This document shows, piece after piece, positions 1 to 5,076 of a DNA stretch of 5,076 nt (the first letter of the stretch is position 1; the number at the start of each line of letters is the position of its first letter). This DNA is from Actinobacteria bacterium ADurb.Bin346 (GTDB taxonomy: Bacteria > Actinomycetota > Humimicrobiia > Humimicrobiales > Humimicrobiaceae): positions 1-5,076 of the forward strand of contig MWAX01000105.1 in the NCBI GenBank assembly GCA_002068775.1, given 5' to 3'. Position numbers and translations under genes: made by a program. The notes beneath the pieces were generated by a model. That model was not told the DNA's origin, made no database searches, and saw only the letters and a program-made list of their open reading frames with translations.

Positions 1-661
1 GGCCAGCAAAACAAAAAAGCGCACCCGGTTCTGAAATTATTATATCTGCTACAGTTGCAAAACTTGCACTTACGCCACCAGTAGTCGGATTAGTAATGAC
101 ACAAAAATAGGGGATCTTTGAATCATGAAGCCTGTTAATACACGACACGGTTTTTGCCATCTGCATTAATGACATAATGCCTTCCTGCATTCTTGCTCCC
201 CCGCTGGCTGCAAATAATAAAAGCGGCATTTTCTTTTTTATGCTATTATCAGCAATTATTTTTATTCTCTCACCCACGACACTTCCCATGCTGCCGCCCA
301 TGAAATTAAAGTCCATAACTCCGATCGAGATACAATAGCCTGCAATTGTAGCCTCGCCGGCGACCATTGCTTCATTTAATCCGGATCTGACTTTGGCTTC
401 AGAAAGTCTGTCTTTATAAGGCTTCAAATCATAAAAATCAAGAATATCAACAGAGGTGATCTCTCCTGCCATCTCTTCAAAGCTTCCCTGGTCACATACA
501 ACCTGTATTCGTTCCATTGCGCTCATATAATCATGGTAATTGCAATTGGGACATACTTTAAGATTCAGGAGGAATTCTTCGCTGTCAATATGTTTTTTGC
601 ATTTTTTGCAGATTATTTTATCTGAATCAACGATTATTTTTTTTTCATTATATTCAATCAT
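1..661 (-). CDS. accD: Acetyl-CoA carboxylase carboxyltransferase subunit beta (partial, C-terminus beyond window)
   Basis: I translated this reading frame by hand from ATG 661-659 to the window edge: 220 codons, no stop. With AccA, AccD forms the cytoplasmic carboxyltransferase that moves CO2 from biotinyl-AccB to acetyl-CoA, giving malonyl-CoA for fatty acid synthesis. An N-terminal zinc ribbon is visible: C18-x2-C21-x15-C37-x2-C40, the same spacing as E. coli AccD (C27, C30, C46, C49). The crotonase-like core follows, with MGGSMGSVVGE (121-131), the SGGARMQEG motif (153-161) and TTGGVSASFA (193-202), whose Gly195-Gly196 match the oxyanion-hole glycines. The last residues, EPGALFCFAG, match the family's EPGALIGFAG but carry Cys217 in place of Gly. 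A ribosome binding site AGGGGA (666-671) lies 4 bases before the start, and fabF ends 19 bases upstream. About the last quarter of the protein is outside the window. Family assignment is very secure. Confidence 0.96.
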   Translation of the reverse strand, partial: MIEYNEKKIIVDSDKIICKKCKKHIDSEEFLLNLKVCPNCNYHDYMSAMERIQVVCDQGSFEEMAGEITSVDILDFYDLKPYKDRLSEAKVRSGLNEAMVAGEATIAGYCISIGVMDFNFMGGSMGSVVGERIKIIADNSIKKKMPLLLFAASGGARMQEGIMSLMQMAKTVSCINRLHDSKIPYFCVITNPTTGGVSASFATVADIIISEPGALFCFAG

Positions 662-665
662 GGCT

Positions 666-671
666 TCCCCT
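666..671 (-). promoter_or_regulatory. Ribosome binding site of accD
   Basis: AGGGGA on the minus strand lies 4 bases before the accD ATG (659-661) and inside the 19-base gap after fabF. It supports the short accD N-terminus, which begins 17 residues before the first zinc-ligand cysteine. Confidence 0.6.
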
Positions 672-680
672 GGACGATCG

Positions 681-1940
681 TCACTGGTATTTTTTAAATC
701 CTAAGGTCACATTATGGCCGCCAAAACCCATTGAATTTGATAATGCAAAATTCACTGTTTTTCTGAGAGCTTTATTTGGCGTGAAATTCAGCGGACCACA
801 CTTTTCATCGGGGTTATCAAGGTTTATTGTAGGCGGTATAAGGCTATTTTTTATTGCCATGATTGTAGCGACAGCTTCAATAGCGCCTGCTGCCCCCAGA
901 CAATGTCCGTGCATTGATTTGGTCGAGCTGACATTCAGTCTCTTTGTATGCTCACTAAAACAGGAAGCAATTGCAGCGCTTTCAACAATGTCATTTAATG
1001 GCGTAGATGTACCATGCGCATTAAGATAATCAATCTCATCTGCAGATACCCCGCCTTCTGAAAGACAATTTTTTATACACCGGACAACATTTATGCCAGA
1101 TTCTTCGAGGGCCGTCATATGAAAAGCTTCGCCACTCATCCCATATCCAAAAATCTCAGCATATATTTTTGCGCCTCTTGAAATTGCATATTCAAGGTCT
1201 TCCAATATTATCACGCCGGCACCCTCCCCCATTACAAAACCATCCCTGTCCCTGTCAAAGGGTCTTGATGCTTTTTCCGGCTGGTCATTTCTTGTGGACA
1301 TTGCATTCATATTTGAAAATCCGGCTATGCCCAGCGGTGTTATTGCAGCTTCTGCTCCTCCGGTGATCATAACCTTTGCTGCCCCTCTTTTTATTATTTC
1401 GTAAGCATCCCCGATTGAATTTGAACCTGCAGCGCAGGCTGTTGTCACTGTGCTTACCGGACCTTTTGCGCCGGAAAAAATTGATGCCTGAGCCGCTGCC
1501 ATATTGCAGATTATCATTGGGATTAAAAAAGGGCTCACTCTGTCGGCTCCCCTCTCAAGAAGCGTCTGATGCTGGGCTTCCAGAGTAAGCAGTCCCCCAA
1601 TTCCGCTTCCTATGAACACACCGGTGTCATTTTCATTTGAGGAATCTATTTTAAGCTCCGCATCTTCCAAAGCAAGCAATGTTGCAGCAACACCAAATTG
1701 AGCAAATCTGTCCATCCTTTTTGCTGTTTTGAATTCCATGAAGTTTGAAGGATCAAAATCCTTAACCTGCGCAGCTATTTTTGAACCATGCTTTGAAGTA
1801 TCAAAAGTGTCGATTAAACTGACTCCTGGTTTTCCCCCTGCAAGGCTATCCCAGAAATCTTTTAAGCCTATACCTATGGCAGAAATAACACTCATTCCTG
1901 TGACTACAACTCTTTTTAAACTGGACTCACTTTCTATCAT
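681..1940 (-). CDS. fabF: 3-oxoacyl-[acyl-carrier-protein] synthase II (KAS II)
   Basis: This 419-residue condensing enzyme joins malonyl-ACP to an acyl-ACP with loss of CO2, elongating the chain in the cytoplasmic FASII cycle. The thiolase-fold active site is complete: nucleophile Cys169 in TTACAAGSNSIG, His309 in NAHGTSTPLND, Lys341 and His346 in STKSMHGHCLGAAGA. Each sits exactly six residues later than in E. coli FabF (C163, H303, K335, H340), so the protein is collinear with the family apart from a slightly longer N-terminus (MIESESSLKR). The Cys-His-His set separates it from FabH, which has Cys-His-Asn. The gating loop is GFGGHN (405-410), with the gatekeeper Phe at 406. Length is normal (E. 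coli 413). AGGAG (1951-1955) lies 10 bases before ATG 1940. The gene follows fabG by 30 bases and precedes accD by 19, so co-translation from one mRNA is likely. FabB is less likely, given the close fit to FabF and the fabG neighbour. Confidence 0.97.
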   Translation of the reverse strand: MIESESSLKRVVVTGMSVISAIGIGLKDFWDSLAGGKPGVSLIDTFDTSKHGSKIAAQVKDFDPSNFMEFKTAKRMDRFAQFGVAATLLALEDAELKIDSSNENDTGVFIGSGIGGLLTLEAQHQTLLERGADRVSPFLIPMIICNMAAAQASIFSGAKGPVSTVTTACAAGSNSIGDAYEIIKRGAAKVMITGGAEAAITPLGIAGFSNMNAMSTRNDQPEKASRPFDRDRDGFVMGEGAGVIILEDLEYAISRGAKIYAEIFGYGMSGEAFHMTALEESGINVVRCIKNCLSEGGVSADEIDYLNAHGTSTPLNDIVESAAIASCFSEHTKRLNVSSTKSMHGHCLGAAGAIEAVATIMAIKNSLIPPTINLDNPDEKCGPLNFTPNKALRKTVNFALSNSMGFGGHNVTLGFKKYQ

Positions 1941-1970
1941 ATGTTTTGCGCTCCTGTAAATAATCGATTT

Positions 1971-2720
1971 TTATATTCCCATTCCTCCATCAATACTTAA
2001 AACCGTGCCTGTTATATACTCCGCTTCCGGGCCGGCAAGAAAAACTACAGCACTTGCAACATCGCCAGGCAGTCCCAGTTTACCAGAAGGTATGCTCGAA
2101 ACCAGTTTCTCTTTTATTTTTTCATCAAGTTTTGCTGTCATTTCAGTCTCAATATAGCCTGGAGCTATAGCGTTGACATTTATATTTCTGCTCGATACTT
2201 CACGCGCCAGTGATTTTGTCAGCCCGATAAGGCCTGCTTTTGACGCAGAATAATTGCATTGTCCGGCATTCCCTCTTACGCCGACAATGGAAGAAATATT
2301 GATTATTCTTCCGGCTCTTTTCTTCAACATATGCTTTACTGCCTGCTTTGAACAGATAAAAGCTCCAGTCAGGTTAATGTCAAGCACTTTTTTCCAGTCA
2401 TCAAGACTCATTCTAATAATAAGATTGTCAAGAGTGATGCCTGCATTATTTACAAGTACATCGATAGATCCGTATTTTTCTGCAATGCTTTCCATTGCTT
2501 CTGCAGTCTGTTCTTCATCAGCAACATTTACTTCAAAAAAGACGATTTTTTCTTTTCCGTATTTTTTGGAAAGTTCGCCTGTCGTTTCAGCTCCCCTTTC
2601 CTCATTAATATCAAAAATGCACACAGTTGCGCCTTCATAAAGCATTGACTCAGTTATTTTTTTGCCTATGCCCGCAGCTCCTCCTGTTACTATGCATACT
2701 TTATTTTCAAGTTTTTTCAT
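1971..2720 (-). CDS. fabG: 3-oxoacyl-[acyl-carrier-protein] reductase
   Basis: This classical short-chain dehydrogenase of 249 residues reduces 3-ketoacyl-ACP to 3-hydroxyacyl-ACP. The Rossmann glycine motif is TGGAAGIG (12-19) and NNAG is at 91-94. The catalytic set is Asn116, Ser144 (NISSIVG), Tyr157 and Lys161 (YSASK), each six residues later than in E. coli FabG (N110, S138, Y151, K155). The stretches NNAGITLDNLIIRM, IVGVRGNAGQ, NAIAPGYIETEMT and the terminal IDGGMGI are typical of true FabG proteins rather than general SDRs. Two coenzyme-site positions are unusual: Ala16 replaces the Arg of the common SRGIG, and Asp37 ends the second beta strand (VCIFDINEERG). Both point to NADH rather than NADPH; this is inference. 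GAGAGG (2731-2736) lies 10 bases before ATG 2720. fabD lies 90 bases upstream and fabF 30 bases downstream, with no acpP between fabG and fabF. Confidence 0.95.
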   Translation of the reverse strand: MKKLENKVCIVTGGAAGIGKKITESMLYEGATVCIFDINEERGAETTGELSKKYGKEKIVFFEVNVADEEQTAEAMESIAEKYGSIDVLVNNAGITLDNLIIRMSLDDWKKVLDINLTGAFICSKQAVKHMLKKRAGRIINISSIVGVRGNAGQCNYSASKAGLIGLTKSLAREVSSRNINVNAIAPGYIETEMTAKLDEKIKEKLVSSIPSGKLGLPGDVASAVVFLAGPEAEYITGTVLSIDGGMGI

Positions 2721-2810
2721 TTATTATTTTCCTCTCATAAAATATAAAAAGATATCTCGCTTTATGCATTTTTCTTATGCGTTTTTATAATTACATATTG
2801 CTTTTGATTT
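2721..2810 (-). other. fabD-fabG spacer (90 bases, AT-rich)
   Basis: This is the longest gap within the operon. It is very AT-rich and contains the fabG ribosome binding site GAGAGG and a short 13-base direct repeat. I see no GC-rich hairpin followed by a T-run, so no intrinsic terminator is supported. TATATT-like hexamers occur, but none has a convincing -35 partner. It is too short to encode an ACP of about 75-80 residues. Confidence 0.5.
2762..2787. repeat. Two tandem copies of a 13-base unit
   Basis: The plus strand reads TTATGCATTTTTC (2762-2774) and then TTATGCGTTTTTA (2775-2787), with two mismatches between the copies. It lies in the AT-rich fabD-fabG spacer. It is probably a product of local duplication; no function can be assigned. 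Confidence 0.45.
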
Positions 2811-3917
2811 TTACAGGCTGCTTAAATATTGCTTAAGATTATCCATATCTGACGGAGTGTCAGTGCATAAAATATTCAGATCTTCCCTTCCCATTTTAAT
2901 AGCAATCCGCTTTACCAGACCTGAAAGGGTTTTTCCGGGTCCTATTTCAATAAATGTATCGATTTCCGGAAGGAGTAAATTTTCAATTGTATCCACCCAT
3001 TTAACCGGATGCGTAAGCTGGTTTACGAGAGTATTTCTGATCTGATTGCTGTTTATTTTCAATACTTCGGTTGAAGAAAAGAAATCCATGTTTAACTTTT
3101 TAAAAACCGGAAGATCATTATCAATAAACTTGCCGAGTACTTCTGAGACTGGCTGCATCAGCGGGCAATGCGATGCTACGCTGACTTTAAGCGGAAGCAC
3201 CTTTTTTGCCCCCCTGTTTTTTATCTCCTCAGATGCTTTTAAAACATCTTTCAAGTAACCGCTTATAACAATCTGCGAGTAATCATTATAATTGGCAATA
3301 AATACACTGCCTTTATAATTATCAAGCACATCTGATATCGTTTCGATATCAGAACCGATAATCGCAGCCATCTGCATTTCTTTTGATTCATTCCTGATGA
3401 CTTTATCCTGCATTATTATGGAATTATCCTGCCTGCTGCCTGAAACCGAAGCCATCAGTTTCCCACGGTATGAGACAAGCTCTGCGCCTATTTCAAAATC
3501 AAAGGCGCCACAACTGTAAAGAGCGCTGTAATCGCCCAGGCTATGGCCTGTTGCTGCAAATAATTTTATTGACGGCAATTTACAATTATTAAAAATATAG
3601 TCATTAAAAACACTTGAGATTGTATATATTAAAATCTGGCTGTATTCTGTTTTATCTATGAGATTGCCTTTTCCATTTTCATTTTTTAAAATGCTTAACA
3701 GGTCTTCGCCAAAGATTCTGCTGGCATCATGGATATACTTGTAATAATCCTTATTGCATTCCAGAAAATCAAGGCCCATTCCAATATATTGTGAGCCCTG
3801 TCCGGGAAACATCAGTATAATATTTTTAACAGGGTCATTTTCCTTACTGTGGCAGTTGTCCTGCGCTGCAATAAGAATATTTTTTTCATCAGTAAATATT
3901 TGATTATTTTTCGGCAT
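2811..3917 (-). CDS. fabD: Malonyl-CoA:ACP transacylase, with N-terminal extension and internal insertion
   Basis: FabD transfers the malonyl group from malonyl-CoA to ACP, feeding FASII elongation. Visible motifs in order are FPGQGSQ (37-43, Gln40 being the oxyanion-hole Gln), TEYSQ (90-94), GHSLGDY (124-130) with nucleophile Ser126, RGKLM (151-155) with Arg151 for the malonyl carboxylate, VASHCPLM (247-254) with catalytic His250, and EIGPGKTLSGL (324-334). All key residues are present. At 368 residues it is clearly longer than the usual 300-315. About 29 extra residues precede the first beta strand (KNIILMFPGQG), and about 17 extra residues lie between RGKLM and MAAIIG (183-188). The extension looks polar with no signal peptide. 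Its start is the only plausible ATG: the next in-frame ATG (codon 36) would remove the first strand. The ribosome binding site is weak (GAAAG just upstream). The gene lies 55 bases after fabZ and 90 before fabG. Confidence 0.94.
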   Translation of the reverse strand: MPKNNQIFTDEKNILIAAQDNCHSKENDPVKNIILMFPGQGSQYIGMGLDFLECNKDYYKYIHDASRIFGEDLLSILKNENGKGNLIDKTEYSQILIYTISSVFNDYIFNNCKLPSIKLFAATGHSLGDYSALYSCGAFDFEIGAELVSYRGKLMASVSGSRQDNSIIMQDKVIRNESKEMQMAAIIGSDIETISDVLDNYKGSVFIANYNDYSQIVISGYLKDVLKASEEIKNRGAKKVLPLKVSVASHCPLMQPVSEVLGKFIDNDLPVFKKLNMDFFSSTEVLKINSNQIRNTLVNQLTHPVKWVDTIENLLLPEIDTFIEIGPGKTLSGLVKRIAIKMGREDLNILCTDTPSDMDNLKQYLSSL

Positions 3918-3972
3918 TTTATCTTTCAGTATTATGATCTGTTATTTAAACAATCTGCTTTTTAAGATTAAT

Positions 3973-4407
3973 TCAAAGTTTAATCAATGCAAACATTGCT
4001 TCTGCGCTGCAGGCAAGCTCTCCATCTACTGAAGCGCTACCTTTTGCCTTTCCTATATTTCTCCTGAATTCTGTTATCTCTACTTCTATTATCAGTTTAT
4101 CGCCCGGTTTTACAATTCTTTTAAAACGCGCTTTATCAATACCTGCAAAAAGCACTATTTTACCTTTATTTTCCGGAAGAATAAGCACTGATATTGCGCC
4201 CGCCTGAGCTATTGCTTCCACCAGCAATACACCCGGCATGATTGGATTTTGTGGAAAATGTCCTTCAAAATAATATTCTTCAGCCCTGACATGCTTTACA
4301 GCTTTTATTTTCTTGCCCGGCTCAATGTCAATCACTTCATCTATCAGAAGAAAAGGCTCTCTGTGCGGTATAATTTTTTCAATATCTTTCTTTAAAAGCC
4401 TGCCCAA
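3973..4407 (-). CDS. fabZ: 3-hydroxyacyl-[acyl-carrier-protein] dehydratase (TTG start preferred)
   Basis: FabZ removes water from 3-hydroxyacyl-ACP to give trans-2-enoyl-ACP. It is a single hot-dog fold enzyme that works as a multimer in the cytoplasm. From the TTG at 4407 it has 144 residues, with PHREPFLLID near residues 14-23, GHFPQNPIMPG with catalytic His50, and LLVEAIAQAG with catalytic Glu64. The Glu marks FabZ rather than FabA, which has Asp. AGIDKARFKR and VKPGD follow, as usual. I prefer TTG because AGGAAGGG sits 7 bases before it and because 144 residues and His50/Glu64 match typical FabZ (His49/Glu63 in P. aeruginosa). An in-frame ATG at 4452 would give 159 residues, but the extra 15 (MKSCNRKSSNRKGKI) are basic, repetitive and encoded by a tandem DNA repeat. 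It appears to be the first gene of the fab operon, 55 bases before fabD. The family is secure; the start is likely but unproven. Confidence 0.95.
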   Translation of the reverse strand: MGRLLKKDIEKIIPHREPFLLIDEVIDIEPGKKIKAVKHVRAEEYYFEGHFPQNPIMPGVLLVEAIAQAGAISVLILPENKGKIVLFAGIDKARFKRIVKPGDKLIIEVEITEFRRNIGKAKGSASVDGELACSAEAMFALIKL

Positions 4408-4414
4408 TATTTTA

Positions 4415-4422
4415 CCCTTCCT
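4415..4422 (-). promoter_or_regulatory. Strong ribosome binding site deciding the fabZ TTG start
   Basis: AGGAAGGG on the minus strand ends 7 bases before TTG 4407-4405. It is a better match and spacing than anything before the alternative ATG at 4452, where only GAAGAG-like repeat sequence is present. Confidence 0.6.
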
Positions 4423-4471
4423 GTTACTGCTCTTTCTGTTACAGCTCTTCATGTTGCTGCTCTTCTGTTAC
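4421..4471. repeat. Imperfect 14-15 base tandem repeat upstream of fabZ
   Basis: The plus strand shows CTGTTACTGCTCTTT (4421-4435), CTGTTACAGCTCTT (4436-4449), CATGTTGCTGCTCTT (4450-4464) and a partial copy CTGTTAC (4465-4471). On the minus strand the unit is roughly AAGAGCAGTAACAG. The alternative fabZ ATG (4452-4450) exists only because the third copy has diverged. The array abuts the fabZ ribosome binding site and lies in the probable 5' leader of the operon. Confidence 0.75.
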
Positions 4472-4662
4472 CTGCACTGCTGATGCTTTATGCTTTTTTG
4501 TTAGACGTGATGCATTATATTATAGTTTCATTAAGCCGGACTTCTTTGCGGTTATGGAAAACAAAGTAAAATGATTATAAGATTATAAGAGTTATTAAAA
4601 ATATCAGTAGTCTGATTAATAAACAAAAATTTAAAATCTTAGTTTAATTATTTTTATATATT
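4472..4662. promoter_or_regulatory. Divergent fabZ/birA intergenic region, likely carrying both promoters
   Basis: This strongly AT-rich gap separates the divergent fab operon and birA, so both promoters should lie here. On the minus strand there are four exact TATAAT hexamers (plus-strand 4514-4519, 4519-4524, 4574-4579, 4582-4587), the last two within a duplicated GATTATAA (4573-4580, 4581-4588). None has a good TTGACA partner 16-18 bases upstream, so I cannot choose one. For birA, TAAAAT (4632-4637) and TATATT (4657-4662) are weak -10 candidates. An inverted repeat ATCAG-TAGT-CTGAT (4603-4616) could be an operator but has only 5-base arms. I see no small gene, RNA gene or terminator here. 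Confidence 0.45.
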
Positions 4663-5076
4663 ATGGAAAATACTGACATTATAGATCCTCTATTAATAAA
4701 TAATAATCTTGAAACATCCTTTACCGGCAGGAATCTAATCGTATTTAAAACAATAGATTCAACAAACAATTATGCTTTTACGCTTGCCAGGCAATATATA
4801 GCCAGCGGAAAAAAGGATGAGGAGGATAAATTAAACGGGACAGTAATAGTATCCGACAGGCAAACATCAGGCAGGGGAAGATTTGAAAAAAAATGGTTTT
4901 CTCCTCCAGGTGGTTTATGGTTTTCAATTATCCTTAAACCATCAGCCTCTTTGCATAAGATCCAGAATATTACTCTACTGGCTGCAGCAGCCATAGCGCA
5001 GGTATTGAATGAATGTTATAAAGTTGATGTAAGAATAAAGTGGCCAAATGATATCTATTATAATCAAAAGAAACTG
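4663..5076 (+). CDS. birA: Biotin--[acetyl-CoA-carboxylase] ligase, no DNA-binding domain (partial, C-terminus beyond window)
   Basis: I translated this frame by hand: 138 codons open to the window edge. The enzyme activates biotin as biotinyl-AMP and attaches it to the lysine of AccB, completing acetyl-CoA carboxylase. Motifs in order are FKTIDSTNNYA (28-38), QTSGRGRFEKKWFSPPGGLWFS (67-88, the biotin/ATP loop; Arg73 corresponds to E. coli Arg118), and KWPNDIYYNQKKL (126-138), whose Lys137 corresponds to E. coli Lys183. The catalytic domain starts almost at once, so the roughly 60-80 residue winged-helix repressor domain of E. coli BirA is absent; this is a monofunctional group I ligase. A charged stretch (GKKDEEDK, 49-56) looks like a short insertion. 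ATG 4663 is chosen because an in-frame TAA lies at 4645-4647 and no other ATG precedes the DSTN motif. No ribosome binding site is visible upstream. The gene is divergent from the fab operon. Confidence 0.93.
   Translation, partial: MENTDIIDPLLINNNLETSFTGRNLIVFKTIDSTNNYAFTLARQYIASGKKDEEDKLNGTVIVSDRQTSGRGRFEKKWFSPPGGLWFSIILKPSASLHKIQNITLLAAAAIAQVLNECYKVDVRIKWPNDIYYNQKKL

Noticed and set aside
711..740. FabF gating loop GFGGHN with His where E. coli has Thr
   Set aside because: As I recall, GFGGHN is common in FabF of Firmicutes and cyanobacteria, so it is normal variation.
781..1959. Several plus-strand open frames across fabF (781-1029, 1169-1366, 1376-1588, 1729-1959)
   Set aside because: They lie antisense to a complete, motif-rich fabF, and their translations show no domain.
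1938..1970. Possible tiny gene or remnant of acpP between fabG and fabF
   Set aside because: Only 30 bases, mostly the fabF ribosome binding site; nothing resembles the ACP DSL motif.
2254..2640. 128-codon plus-strand open frame
   Set aside because: Antisense shadow of fabG, which has all its catalytic residues.
2857..3258. Two plus-strand open frames of 62 and 70 codons
   Set aside because: Antisense shadows of fabD with no recognisable motif.
4421..4471. Repeat array considered as a CRISPR
   Set aside because: Units are 14-15 bases, directly adjacent without spacers, so it is a simple tandem repeat.
4873..4899. BirA biotin loop reads GRGRFEKKW rather than GRGRRGRKW
   Set aside because: The key Arg (73) is kept and the residues after it vary widely among group I ligases; not enough to claim altered specificity.
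4770..4994. 74-codon minus-strand open frame
   Set aside because: Antisense to birA, whose frame carries clear ligase motifs through this stretch.

Overview
This window holds a compact bacterial type II fatty acid synthesis (FASII) cluster on the minus strand and the start of a divergent biotin-protein ligase gene on the plus strand. In transcription order, reading right to left, the minus-strand genes are fabZ, fabD, fabG, fabF and accD; accD runs off the left edge. The gaps between them are 55, 90, 30 and 19 bases, with no clear terminator in any of them, so they look like one operon. On the right, birA starts at 4663 and runs off the window after 138 codons. The roughly 250 bases between the two start codons are very AT-rich and should hold both promoters.

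The genes fit one pathway. AccD is half of the carboxyltransferase of acetyl-CoA carboxylase, which makes malonyl-CoA. FabD moves malonyl onto acyl carrier protein (ACP). FabF condenses it with the growing acyl chain, FabG reduces the 3-keto group and FabZ dehydrates the 3-hydroxy product. BirA attaches biotin to AccB, the carrier that feeds the AccD reaction. Not seen here are acpP, fabH, an enoyl reductase, accA, accB and accC. The absence of acpP is notable because it often sits between fabG and fabF.

The DNA is moderately AT-rich (about 40% GC in genes by eye, much lower between them), uses AGA, ATA and AAA codons freely, and most genes have a purine-rich ribosome binding site. Protein details, such as the GFGGHN motif in FabF, recall Firmicutes or related uncultured lineages, but the phylum cannot be fixed from this window. 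There are no RNA genes, mobile elements, CRISPR arrays or broken genes.

I see no undescribed system: this is core metabolism. The points most worth a second look are a likely TTG start of fabZ just downstream of a small tandem repeat that creates a decoy ATG, FabG coenzyme-site residues suggesting NADH use, an insertion and an N-terminal extension in FabD, the missing acpP, and a birA product without a DNA-binding domain.
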